Source: a virus. From it: a stretch of DNA of 64,000 bases. Below the pieces are notes generated by a model. The model had not been told where the DNA came from. It ran no database searches and saw only the letters and a list, made by a program, of their open reading frames with translations. The translations under genes and the position numbers were made by a program. The stretch is taken from IMG/VR virus record IMGVR_UViG_3300036820_000011, positions 18,853 through 82,852 of that record. One strand, written 5' to 3'. This document shows positions 1 to 6,509 of the stretch, piece by piece; the stretch's first letter is position 1, and each line of letters opens with the position of its first letter.

Positions 1-34
1 AGCCTCCCCGGGATGCCGCCTGCCCGGGAAGGCT
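1..34. terminator. Hairpin upstream of first gene
   Basis: Arms 1-12 and 23-34 pair with one mismatch (AGCCTCCCCGGG against CCCGGGAAGGCT) around a 10-base loop. It lies at the window edge before the first rightward gene, so it probably ends an upstream transcript. There is no T-run, so a classical intrinsic terminator is not proven. Confidence 0.4.
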
Positions 35-56
35 GCCGCCACGTCCACCGACCGAA

Positions 57-78
57 CCGACCACCGAAGGGAACCGCC
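57..78 (+). promoter_or_regulatory. Recurrent leader element, copy A
   Basis: CCGACCACCGA followed by AAGGGAACCGCC ends directly at the ATG at 79. Similar blocks precede genes at 1148, 2380, 52975, 55953, 58320 and 63200 and, on the minus strand, the gene starting at 52054. It contains the ribosome binding site plus a conserved stretch upstream of it. Its function is unknown. Confidence 0.5.
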
Positions 79-285
79 ATGGCCGCCACCGTGCGCCAGG
101 AACTGGAGCAGCACCTGATCAACTGCGGCAACTGCCTCGGAGACATCGACGCCGGAGGCAACATCGTCCCGGTCAGCCTGTGCAGGACCGGGCGTCGGCT
201 GCACTTCGCCTACGCCTGGGACCTGGACGTCCAGGACGCCGTCCTGTCCGCCATGGAACGCGACCTGGCCGGGGGCACCGCATGA
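79..285 (+). CDS. Small hypothetical protein, 68 aa
   Basis: I do not recognise this protein. The ATG at 79 is preferred over an in-frame ATG at 13 because an AGGGAA ribosome binding site and the recurrent leader element sit just before it. A CGNC motif near the N-terminus could bind metal. The stop overlaps the next start in an ATGA junction, so it is the first visible member of a rightward operon of very small genes running to 3.1 kb. Confidence 0.75.
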   Translation: MAATVRQELEQHLINCGNCLGDIDAGGNIVPVSLCRTGRRLHFAYAWDLDVQDAVLSAMERDLAGGTA

Positions 286-581
286 AGATCCTGATCAACA
301 TTGAGGTGCTGCTGCCGGACGACGAGGACAGCCTGGAGTTCTGGGCCGAGTTCGCCGACCGCCCGGTCCCCCGCGTGGGGGACGCCGTCCAGTTCGACCT
401 CGCCCATGACTTCGTGGTCGAGCGCGTCCAGTACGTGTTTCCGGCGGAAGGCGCGGCGGACGCCGGACCCGAAGTCTGGCTCTACTGCGTCCAGGGCGAG
501 GTCGAGTCCGGCATGGGCTGCACCGTCGCCACCTACCGCGAATACCTGGCCAGATTCGCTGCTGTCAGCTGGGAGCAGTGA
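282..581 (+). CDS. Small acidic hypothetical protein, 99 aa
   Basis: It starts with MKILINIEVLLPDDED and overlaps the previous stop by 4 bases. It is soluble-looking and acidic, with no signal peptide or membrane segment. No family is recognised. Tight coupling to both neighbours argues that the frame is real. A function in early host takeover is possible only by position. Confidence 0.75.
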   Translation: MKILINIEVLLPDDEDSLEFWAEFADRPVPRVGDAVQFDLAHDFVVERVQYVFPAEGAADAGPEVWLYCVQGEVESGMGCTVATYREYLARFAAVSWEQ

Positions 582-582
582 C

Positions 583-819
583 ATGACCGTCTACTCGATC
601 CTGATGGGCCTGAACGGCATGTGGGGCGCGTACCTGGCCGGGAAGGCGAAGCCGCGCGGCTGGGCGATGCTCTTTCTCGGCCAGGTGCTCTGGCTCGGTT
701 ACGAGGTGATGGGCTGGGCCACGCTGAAGTGGCTGATCCCCAGCACGCTCGGCTACCTGGCTGTCTACATCGTCAATTACCGGCGGCTGCGCCGGTCCCG
801 AGCAGAAGAGGACACCTGA
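583..819 (+). CDS. Small membrane protein, 78 aa
   Basis: The ATG at 583 lies one base after the previous stop. The protein has two to three hydrophobic stretches (roughly residues 3-18, 25-43 and 50-65) and ends in a basic tail (RRLRRSRAEEDT), so it is probably an inner-membrane protein with a cytoplasmic C-terminus. No catalytic motif is visible and the role is unknown. Confidence 0.75.
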   Translation: MTVYSILMGLNGMWGAYLAGKAKPRGWAMLFLGQVLWLGYEVMGWATLKWLIPSTLGYLAVYIVNYRRLRRSRAEEDT

Positions 820-821
820 CC

Positions 822-1019
822 ATGCCCATCCGCTACAGCCACAAGACCACGATCATCCCTGGCCTGCTGGCCATGCACGTCAACAAGGAATCGCACAGCT
901 GGACCTGGGGCAACGCGCTGATCGGGCACCTGACCCTCTCCAGTAACGGCACCCGGACCTACTCCCACGTCCTGCTCGGCGGGGCCAGCTACCGCAGGAC
1001 GAGCCGGAGGCAGCCGTGA
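822..1019 (+). CDS. Small hypothetical protein, 65 aa
   Basis: The ATG at 822 follows the preceding stop by two bases. The protein is basic and His/Ser/Thr rich, with no membrane segment and no family I recognise. It precedes the parS-like palindrome at 1073 and probably ends the first transcription unit. Confidence 0.6.
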   Translation: MPIRYSHKTTIIPGLLAMHVNKESHSWTWGNALIGHLTLSSNGTRTYSHVLLGGASYRRTSRRQP

Positions 1020-1060
1020 GCCACTACGCATACGCCTACGCCTACGTCGAGAACTGCTGA
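1016..1060 (+). CDS. Possible 14-residue peptide
   Basis: A GTG at 1016 overlaps the preceding stop (GTGA) and opens a frame for a Tyr/Ala-repeated peptide (MSHYAYAYAYVENC) that stops just before the palindrome. Only the overlap geometry supports it. It may be untranslated. Confidence 0.2.
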   Translation: MSHYAYAYAYVENC

Positions 1061-1072
1061 GCGCAGCACGGT

Positions 1073-1100
1073 GGGAGCCGTTTCACGTGAAACGGCTCCC
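1073..1100. promoter_or_regulatory. parS: parS-like centromere palindrome
   Basis: This is a perfect 28-bp palindrome (14-bp half sites) centred on GTTTCACGTGAAAC, which is identical to the 14-bp parS core used by chromosomal ParB of Streptomyces and other bacteria. It lies between two small-gene operons, 47 bases before the ATG at 1148. It could recruit host ParB, act as an operator or also fold as a hairpin. The match is seen directly; the function is inferred. Confidence 0.65.
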
Positions 1101-1122
1101 GGCCACGGGTGCTCAGCCCGCA

Positions 1123-1147
1123 CGACCAACGACCGAGAGGAACCGCC
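1123..1147 (+). promoter_or_regulatory. Recurrent leader element, copy B
   Basis: CGACCAACGACC followed by GAGAGGAACCGCC sits directly before the ATG at 1148. It is nearly the same as the copies before 79 and 52975. Confidence 0.5.
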
Positions 1148-1387
1148 ATGTCCGACACTTACGCCATCCGCACCGATCGCCTCCGCCCGGGGGACGTCAT
1201 CGTGGAGCGGGAGCACACGTTCACCCGCCGTACCGAGGTCGTCATCCTTCCGGCCCCGGTCACGATCAACTACGGCCCGCTGACCGTGGACGTCTTCGAG
1301 GTCAGCGGATTCGACAACGCCCACGGCACGGACCGCAAGGTCCGGTTCGTCGCTCCCGGGTCGCGGCTGTGGTCCGTCGCCCGGTGA
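1148..1387 (+). CDS. Small hypothetical protein, 79 aa
   Basis: The ATG at 1148 is preceded by GAGAGG at good spacing and the recurrent leader element. The sequence looks like a small beta-rich soluble protein (GDVIVEREHTFTRRTEVV). No family is recognised. Its stop overlaps the next GTG start. Confidence 0.7.
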   Translation: MSDTYAIRTDRLRPGDVIVEREHTFTRRTEVVILPAPVTINYGPLTVDVFEVSGFDNAHGTDRKVRFVAPGSRLWSVAR

Positions 1388-1722
1388 CCGGGCTCCCGCT
1401 GTCCGCCATGGAGCTGTTCATCCTCCAGCGCATGGCGCTGGGGGACACCTACACCGAATCGGGCAGGCGGTGGGGGACGACCGGGAGGAGTGCGGGATTC
1501 GCCGGGTACCGGGCCATCCACAAGCTCGGTGCCCGGAACATCGTGCACGCCGCAGTCATCGCCCTGACCACCGGTCTCATCCACCCTGAGGAGTGCGGGA
1601 CGGTCCGGACCTACTACTGGCACAAGGCGCACGGCGAGAAGCCGTGCACCGCCTGCAAGGCCGCGCGCGGGGACCACGACCGGCCACTCGCCTACTACCG
1701 CCGAAAGGACCAGCAGTCATGA
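1384..1722 (+). CDS. LuxR-type HTH protein with C-terminal GExPCxxCK motif
   Basis: Residues about 6-65 resemble the DNA-binding domain of LuxR/GerE regulators: an LSAMELFILQRMALG opening and an HKLGARNIVHAAVIAL recognition-helix segment. The C-terminal third has CGT..YYWHKAHGEKPCTACKAA, a short Cys motif I recall from other actinobacterial phage regulators. It is probably a DNA-binding regulator. Start GTG 1384 overlaps the preceding stop. DNA binding is family-based; the target is unknown. Confidence 0.6.
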   Translation: MTGLPLSAMELFILQRMALGDTYTESGRRWGTTGRSAGFAGYRAIHKLGARNIVHAAVIALTTGLIHPEECGTVRTYYWHKAHGEKPCTACKAARGDHDRPLAYYRRKDQQS

Positions 1723-1904
1723 CACGCAAGCCGAAGGACATGCCCGACCCGGTCACCGATCCCGAGGCGTTCGACGCCTGGGCCACGGAGCTGGCGAAGG
1801 AGACAGCGAAGTCGGCCCACAAGAGCCGCGTCGTGAACAACTCCGGGATCATCAACACCGGAACAATGATCAACGTCCAGAACGGCGGAGGTGACCAGCG
1901 GTGA
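1719..1904 (+). CDS. Small hypothetical protein, 61 aa
   Basis: It overlaps the previous gene (ATGA at 1719). The N-terminal half is charged and helical (DPEAFDAWATELAKETAKSA). The C-terminal half is Asn/Gly/Ile rich (NNSGIINTGTMINVQNGG), a pattern also seen in coiled-coil-plus-repeat peptides. Function unknown. Confidence 0.65.
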   Translation: MTRKPKDMPDPVTDPEAFDAWATELAKETAKSAHKSRVVNNSGIINTGTMINVQNGGGDQR

Positions 1905-2107
1905 GCTGCAAGCGCTGTCCGCACGGGTACGAGACCCTGGTCCGCCTGCCCTACCACGGGGCCCGCCGGGACAACGGCCCGGCCGCCGACGCCATCGCCG
2001 AGATGACGGGCGACGGCGCGCACGTCCACCACAACATGGACACCGACAACTTCGACGTCGTCCGGCCCCTGAGCGACCCCGGTCTCCGGCTGCGGGCGCA
2101 CCCGTGA
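1901..2107 (+). CDS. Small hypothetical protein with CxxC, 68 aa
   Basis: A GTG start overlaps the previous stop. An N-terminal CKRC and several histidines (GAHVHHNMD) could bind a metal, but a full zinc-finger spacing is not visible. No known family. It is part of the translationally coupled small-gene string. Confidence 0.65.
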   Translation: MSCKRCPHGYETLVRLPYHGARRDNGPAADAIAEMTGDGAHVHHNMDTDNFDVVRPLSDPGLRLRAHP

Positions 2108-2352
2108 GCAGGCCGGTCTGGACCCATCGCGTCCTCCTGGCCTATGAGCCGGGAGCCAGCCCTGTGCATCTGGCCAGGCAGCTGCCCGGCACGCGGTGGA
2201 TGGTCACCGCCTGCGCCGTCACCGCCTCGCGGATCAGTTGGCACGACTGGATCAGCGACGACACATCCGAGCCCGCCACCTACCGGGACTGCCTCGCCGT
2301 GCAGGCATCCCTGCAGAACGGCCGGGTCCGGGAGAACACACGCCGGAACTGA
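2104..2352 (+). CDS. Small hypothetical protein, 82 aa
   Basis: GTG 2104 overlaps the previous stop. The protein is soluble-looking with several Trp residues (WTHRVLL, WHDWISDD). No recognised domain. It is the last gene before another copy of the leader element, so a new translational unit starts after it. Confidence 0.65.
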   Translation: MSRPVWTHRVLLAYEPGASPVHLARQLPGTRWMVTACAVTASRISWHDWISDDTSEPATYRDCLAVQASLQNGRVRENTRRN

Positions 2353-2379
2353 CCACCGACGAACAGAGAGGAAACGACC
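2351..2379 (+). promoter_or_regulatory. Recurrent leader element, copy C
   Basis: GACCACCGACGAACAGAGAG then GAAACGACC runs straight into the GTG at 2380. The upstream GACCACCGAC core is shared with the other copies. It overlaps the preceding stop codon. Confidence 0.5.
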
Positions 2380-2781
2380 GTGCCGCACATCGACTCGTAC
2401 AGGATCAGGGAGGTAGGTACCCGGGCCGGTCTGCGGATCGGCCCCCACTACCGCACCCCGCAGGACGACACGGCGCTGGTCGCCGTGTCCCGCTCGGCCT
2501 CCGACACCGGGATATCGTTCCTGCTGGAGCGCGACCAGGTCGCCCCGCTGGCCGACTTCCTGGCCAGCGGCGGCCAAGTACTCGCCTGGGAGACCGCGTC
2601 CCGGACCCTGACCGTCCACCGCTCCGGCGGTTCCTGGCGGTGGTCCGTCGGGAGCAGCACCGTCGACGGGTCCTCGCGCAGCGTCTGCCTGGACCGGGCG
2701 CAGATGCTGGAGCTGGCCGACTGGCTCTCGCACATCGACGCCTTCGGCTGGGCCGGATGGAAGTCGGGTGTATCCGCATGA
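2380..2781 (+). CDS. Hypothetical protein, 133 aa
   Basis: GTG 2380 is preceded by AGAGAGGAAA. The protein alternates beta-like segments (GISFLLERDQVAPLADFLA, TLTVHRSGGSWRWSVG) and ends in a helix with Trp residues. No membrane segment, signal peptide or known domain is visible. Its stop overlaps a possible 16-residue peptide. Confidence 0.75.
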   Translation: MPHIDSYRIREVGTRAGLRIGPHYRTPQDDTALVAVSRSASDTGISFLLERDQVAPLADFLASGGQVLAWETASRTLTVHRSGGSWRWSVGSSTVDGSSRSVCLDRAQMLELADWLSHIDAFGWAGWKSGVSA

Positions 2782-2828
2782 TCCAGGCGTACCCTGCGGC
2801 CAGGACCCCGCTGCAGGAGGCGCTGTGA
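2778..2828 (+). CDS. Possible 16-residue linking peptide
   Basis: ATG 2778 overlaps the previous stop and its own stop overlaps the next GTG start (2825). It encodes MIQAYPAARTPLQEAL, and its last codons carry the GGAGG that serves the next gene. It may exist only to couple translation. Confidence 0.3.
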   Translation: MIQAYPAARTPLQEAL

Positions 2829-3118
2829 TCCACGACATCCTGATCTGGTTCGGTGTCACCAACGGCTCCGGCCACGCCTACCTCGCGTGGTCCGGTGCGG
2901 GGTCCGATATAGGGGAGATCACCATCATCGGTGGTCTCGCCATGGTCCTGCGGAAGCACAACTGCGAAGTGAGCGGCTGCTGGCGGCTCGGCCGCCACGA
3001 CACGGCAGCAGGGCACACGGTCTGCCGCAGGCACCATCCGGACGGAGCACCGACCCACGCGGACATCGTGGCCGCACACCATGCCGCCCTAGCGGCGGCG
3101 CGGGACTCCTCACAGTAA
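2825..3118 (+). CDS. Small membrane protein with Cys/His-rich tail, 97 aa
   Basis: GTG 2825 has a strong GCAGGAGG site. The N-terminal part carries hydrophobic stretches (IHDILIWFGVT; GEITIIGGLAMVL). The second half is Cys/His rich (HNCEVSGCWRLGRH, HTVCRRHHPDG), suggesting metal binding on one membrane face. Related-looking short proteins are common near regulators in actinobacterial phages. Role unknown. Confidence 0.75.
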   Translation: MIHDILIWFGVTNGSGHAYLAWSGAGSDIGEITIIGGLAMVLRKHNCEVSGCWRLGRHDTAAGHTVCRRHHPDGAPTHADIVAAHHAALAAARDSSQ

Positions 3119-3130
3119 CCGCATCATCTC

Positions 3131-3153
3131 GAATCCCCCGGACCCCGGGATTC
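3131..3153. terminator. Hairpin between 3118 and 3219
   Basis: GAATCCC (3131-3137) pairs with GGGATTC (3147-3153) around a 9-base loop, in the 100-base gap after the small-gene operon. No T-run follows. It is a weak terminator or leader structure for the WhiB-like gene. Confidence 0.3.
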
Positions 3154-3218
3154 CCCGGCACCCCGCGAGCCAGCACACTCGTGCCAGGTGCACCTGTCCA
3201 CCGGCCCGAGGGGACCAC

Positions 3219-3671
3219 ATGACCATGGCCGCGCACGTCCCGCCCGTCCGCATCCCGGCCTGGGAGGACTCCGCGCTCTGCCGCAGAGCGACGCCGGAGC
3301 AGATCGAGGCCGATTTCTTCCCGCTCATGGAGACCGAACTCCGGGCCCAGCGCACCTACGACCGCTGGTGCGGCGAGTGCCCGGTGATACATGAATGCCT
3401 GACCAGGGCACTGCTGTGCCACTCCGAGGGCATCTATGCCGGGACGACCACCGGCACCCGCACCAAGCTGCTGAAGCGCCGCAGCCGGGCCAGGTGCCCG
3501 GTGCCGGGATGCCACGCGGCTGTCGACATAGAGATCACTGACCCGAGGGATGGAGAGATCATGCTGTCCGAGGTATGCCGCTGCTGCGGTGCGTCCTGGA
3601 AGGCCGACGGCCCGCCCGGCTCCAAGCCGGTGGCCCTGAGACTGAGCACATCCCCTGCGGTGGAGCCGTGA
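3219..3671 (+). CDS. whiB: WhiB-like iron-sulfur regulator with extra C-terminal Cys ribbon
   Basis: WhiB proteins are actinobacterial [4Fe-4S] transcription regulators that bind sigma factor region 4. This one has the exact spacing C21-X29-C51-X2-C54-X5-C60 and a GIYAGTT segment in place of the usual G-I/V-W-G-G turn. After a basic stretch (KLLKRRSR) there is a second Cys group (CPVPGC near 93, CRCCG near 123), unusual for the family. GAGGGGACC precedes the ATG. It probably controls phage or host transcription. Confidence 0.85.
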   Translation: MTMAAHVPPVRIPAWEDSALCRRATPEQIEADFFPLMETELRAQRTYDRWCGECPVIHECLTRALLCHSEGIYAGTTTGTRTKLLKRRSRARCPVPGCHAAVDIEITDPRDGEIMLSEVCRCCGASWKADGPPGSKPVALRLSTSPAVEP

Positions 3672-3874
3672 GCGCGGCCTACACCGCCGCCGATCTGGCC
3701 GACCACGCCGACCGGCTGACCGAGCTGCTGGAGGCCAAGCGCGAGCAGTGCATCCAGGCCAGCCCGCAGTACACGATCTGGATCAACTGCCAGATCAAGG
3801 CGTTGTCCGAGCGGCTGGCAGAGATCGACCGCCAGTGCCGCGTCCTGCAGCGGAAGACCCCCCGCGCTGGATAG
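3668..3874 (+). CDS. Small helical protein, 68 aa
   Basis: GTG 3668 overlaps the whiB-like stop. The protein is almost entirely helical and heptad-like (DLADHADRLTELLEAKREQ, IKALSERLAEIDRQ), so a coiled coil is likely. Its 3' end overlaps by 80 bases the 3' end of the convergent glycosyltransferase gene, marking the end of the rightward block. Confidence 0.65.
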   Translation: MSAAYTAADLADHADRLTELLEAKREQCIQASPQYTIWINCQIKALSERLAEIDRQCRVLQRKTPRAG

Positions 3875-4925
3875 CCAGCGCTTCTGCCCAGACCTCAGCC
3901 CATCGCCACGCATGATCACTAATCCTGAGCCCGTCTGTGGCTGCCCGACCCTGGTCGGACAGCTCCAGGCGGGCTCTTTCATTTGTCCGCAGCAGATTGA
4001 TCTTGGAGTACCAGGTGCGCGGCCGATCGGCCAGCAGGCCCACCCCGAGTGCGTGCAGCCGGACGTAGTCCTCACGCGGGGACATCACACACGGCACACC
4101 AGTCACTGCCATCTCCATCGGCTTGAGCGCCGATTTTCCGGCGTTGAATTTCGTGTCCGCCAGCGGGGCGATGCCGATGCCGAGCCGGGCCACGGCGGCG
4201 GGCCACTCGGCCATGTCGATGATGTCCCCGCCGGGCGGGTCCTTCAGCAGCCCGAACGCCTCGCCGCATCCGGCCGGACCGCCCACGATGCGGAACTGCG
4301 CACCCTCGTTGACCAGCCGGGCCACGGCCCCGCCCAGGACCGAGGGGTCGTCCGGGTGGGAGACCAGGGTAGCGGGCCAGCCGATCACCTCGCTGTCGGT
4401 GCGCGGCAGGCCGTAGTAGTGGTCCGGCAGGAAGTTGGGGATCACCCGGCCCCGGCCGTGCTGGGCGTAGACCTTCAGCAGCGCGGGCGTGGTCGCCGTC
4501 ACCAGGGTTGCGTCCCGGCACGCTTGCGCGAGGTAGGTCCAGGAGTGCCGCTGCTGCCTGCCGCGCTGCTGCGGGACCCGGGTGTGCCGGGGATGCAACT
4601 GCTCGTACGCCGGGTTCCGGGGGTGGATCGAGGACAGGTCGTCGTCCACGTCCACCACCACGGCGACCCCCTTGCCCCGCAGGATCGAGACGGCCTGGCA
4701 CAGCCAGGGGTGGGTGAGCCGCTGGAAGACCACCACGTCGGTGTCGTCCGTGGTCATCAGGACGTCGGAGACGATGTTGTCCGCACCGACGATCAGTTTG
4801 ATGTCCCGGCCGCTGGGCTCGATCACCTCGACGTCCAGGCCCTGGGCCTGCAGCGCGCGGGCGGGCCAGGTCAGCCGGAAATGCCCACACGCGAAGACAT
4901 CCGCCGGGTAACAGGTGACACGCAT
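3795..4925 (-). CDS. GT-B-type glycosyltransferase
   Basis: This 376-residue protein looks like a GT4-like sugar-nucleotide-dependent glycosyltransferase. Features include a Rossmann-like start (MRVTCYPADVFACGHFRL), an acidic VVVDVDDDLSS segment and the C-terminal donor-site signature KPMEMAVTGVPCVMS near residue 270. It is the last gene of the leftward virion operon, which suggests it glycosylates virion or cell-wall targets. Its 3' end runs 80 bases into the convergent gene. Confidence 0.75.
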   Translation of the reverse strand: MRVTCYPADVFACGHFRLTWPARALQAQGLDVEVIEPSGRDIKLIVGADNIVSDVLMTTDDTDVVVFQRLTHPWLCQAVSILRGKGVAVVVDVDDDLSSIHPRNPAYEQLHPRHTRVPQQRGRQQRHSWTYLAQACRDATLVTATTPALLKVYAQHGRGRVIPNFLPDHYYGLPRTDSEVIGWPATLVSHPDDPSVLGGAVARLVNEGAQFRIVGGPAGCGEAFGLLKDPPGGDIIDMAEWPAAVARLGIGIAPLADTKFNAGKSALKPMEMAVTGVPCVMSPREDYVRLHALGVGLLADRPRTWYSKINLLRTNERARLELSDQGRAATDGLRISDHAWRWAEVWAEALAIQRGGSSAAGRGTGGRSLPAARTTP

Positions 4926-4934
4926 GTTCAGTCC

Positions 4935-5252
4935 TTACACGGCGGGGTTGGCAGTGGCGTGCCCGGCAGCGAGCCCGGCAGTGGCGACGACGACTGGCAC
5001 CGGCTGGGGGGCGACGACCGGCTCCGGCGGGTACCGACCGGCCAGTGCCGTGTCCAGCTCGGCCAGGAGTTCGCTGTCAGTGATCACGCCGCTGTCCACC
5101 AGCAGCTTGATCAGAATGGATACGATGAACAGCACGCTGACCACGGCGACCCGGATCGACTGGCTCTCCATCGCCAGGTCGACCCCGAGCGAGGCGGAGA
5201 ACTTCTCGACGGCGGGTCGCAGCACGCCGCCGTACTGCCCGATCGTGGTCAC
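4935..5252 (-). CDS. Small single-pass membrane protein, 105 aa
   Basis: GTG at 5252 overlaps the stop of the upstream gene (GTGA). One hydrophobic segment (VAVVSVLFIVSILIKLLV, residues about 36-53) is followed by an acidic stretch and a Pro/Val/Ala-rich tail. It lies between a tail protein and the glycosyltransferase. It might be a holin or tail-associated membrane protein; the sequence does not settle this. Confidence 0.7.
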   Translation of the reverse strand: MTTIGQYGGVLRPAVEKFSASLGVDLAMESQSIRVAVVSVLFIVSILIKLLVDSGVITDSELLAELDTALAGRYPPEPVVAPQPVPVVVATAGLAAGHATANPAV

Positions 5253-5794
5253 AGCGGGATCACCGTGATCCACCGGTCGGAGAAGGTGCCGGTACCAGAG
5301 CCGACCCGGTAGGCAGCCGTGAACGTGTTGCTGCCCGCCGTCAGTCCGGTGAACAGGCCGAACCAGCCACTGCGCCCGCCCTGGGTACCGAAGTTGCCGC
5401 CTGCGCTGGTGTCGTCCACCGCACTGATCGAAGACGCGCCGGAGACCTCGAAGCTCATGACAGAGCTGACCGTTCCGGAGTTCTGGCTGGCGCAGTAGAC
5501 ACTCACCAGGGCGTGCTGACCGGTCGTGACGGTGACTACCGGTCCGCTGGTCGTCGTCAGATTCGTCGTGTAGGTGGCCGAGGTCGTGGTATCGCTGGTT
5601 GCCACTTCCTGGGCGGCGATGGTCCGGGCGGCCAGGGCGTTGGCCCCGGTGGCCACCAGGATCTGGGCCCCTGCGGAGACCAGGGCGTTGCAGGAGGCGT
5701 TGAAGTTGTCCCGGACGGAGGCGTTCCATTGCGCAGCCGTCAGGATGGCTCCGGAAACCGCAGTCAGCGGCGCGGTCCACGCAATCTTGATCAC
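5249..5794 (-). CDS. Minor tail/receptor-type structural protein, 181 aa
   Basis: The start (IAWTAPLTAVSGAILTAAQW then NASVRDNFNA) is a common opening of phage tail fibre or minor tail proteins. The rest is Thr/Ser/Gly rich and beta-like, fitting a virion-exposed jelly-roll or fibre tip. GAAGGAGG precedes the ATG. Its position after the distal tail protein agrees with a tail role. Confidence 0.75.
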   Translation of the reverse strand: MIKIAWTAPLTAVSGAILTAAQWNASVRDNFNASCNALVSAGAQILVATGANALAARTIAAQEVATSDTTTSATYTTNLTTTSGPVVTVTTGQHALVSVYCASQNSGTVSSVMSFEVSGASSISAVDDTSAGGNFGTQGGRSGWFGLFTGLTAGSNTFTAAYRVGSGTGTFSDRWITVIPL

Positions 5795-5815
5795 CTCCTT
5801 CCGGATAAGTCGGTC

Positions 5816-6079
5816 TCAGGGGTTGGCGGTACCGGACGCCTTCGCCGTTCCGGTCCTGACCGTGGCCGACCGGGACGCCGTCGGGGACGCCGTCGGGGAC
5901 GCCAGCCTCCCCTCCAGTTCGAGCAGCCGGGCCTCCAGTGCGGCGACCTGGGCGGCTAGCGCAGCGGTCTCCTGTGCGGCCCTGGCCCGTATCTTCTCCT
6001 CGGTGCTGGCGACCGCCGCCTCCAGGCGGGCCTCCATCGCCTGGACAGCTGCCTCGATCGTCTGTGCGTTCACGCCCAT
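5816..6079 (-). CDS. Coiled-coil protein with ASPT-repeat tail, 87 aa
   Basis: The ATG at 6079 is chosen over the upstream in-frame start because GGGAG precedes it. Residues 5-65 form a long Ala/Glu/Leu coiled coil (AAQETAALAAQVAALEARLL). The tail ASPTASPTAS is encoded by a tandem 12-bp repeat near 5878-5900. It is probably a virion accessory or chaperone. Function unknown. Confidence 0.65.
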   Translation of the reverse strand: MGVNAQTIEAAVQAMEARLEAAVASTEEKIRARAAQETAALAAQVAALEARLLELEGRLASPTASPTASRSATVRTGTAKASGTANP

Positions 6080-6119
6080 GTCTCCACTCCCCTGCCTCGT
6101 TCCGGACGGTGCCAGGATG

Positions 6120-6509
6120 TCACGTCCGCGCCCTCCTGCCGTCCGGGACGCCGTGCGCCTCGTTCTCGGCCCGCAGGTCGGCGATGCTCTGGCCGTGGGG
6201 AACATGAAATGCCACGGCTACCGGGTGGTCCGCCGGGTACCAGTTGCGGGTGCCGGGTACGGGCCGCTGATGCAGGACGGCCATCGCGGCAGTAGCGAAC
6301 CGCTGGGACGGCCAGCTGATCTCCGCCGAGGCGTTGCACTCCGAACAGCGGAACAGCAGTCGGGGAACGTCCCGGGGGTTGTCCGGTCCGACCGGCAGGT
6401 GTGGCCTGCGCAGAGCGAACAGGAACTCAGTGTCCGCGCAGTCCGGCCGTACGCAGTCGGCTACCCATTCACCCCGGTAGACGTAGGCGCGTGCTTCCAC
6501 GGTGCTCAC
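6120..6509 (-). CDS. Putative zinc-binding protein, 129 aa
   Basis: The start overlaps the stop of the distal tail gene (ATGA). It has CVRPDCADTEF and CSECNASAEI, two Cys pairs about 30 residues apart that resemble a zinc ribbon, followed by a Trp/Pro-rich region. Similar small Cys-containing proteins occur in actinobacteriophage tail operons. Role unknown. Confidence 0.7.
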   Translation of the reverse strand: MSTVEARAYVYRGEWVADCVRPDCADTEFLFALRRPHLPVGPDNPRDVPRLLFRCSECNASAEISWPSQRFATAAMAVLHQRPVPGTRNWYPADHPVAVAFHVPHGQSIADLRAENEAHGVPDGRRART

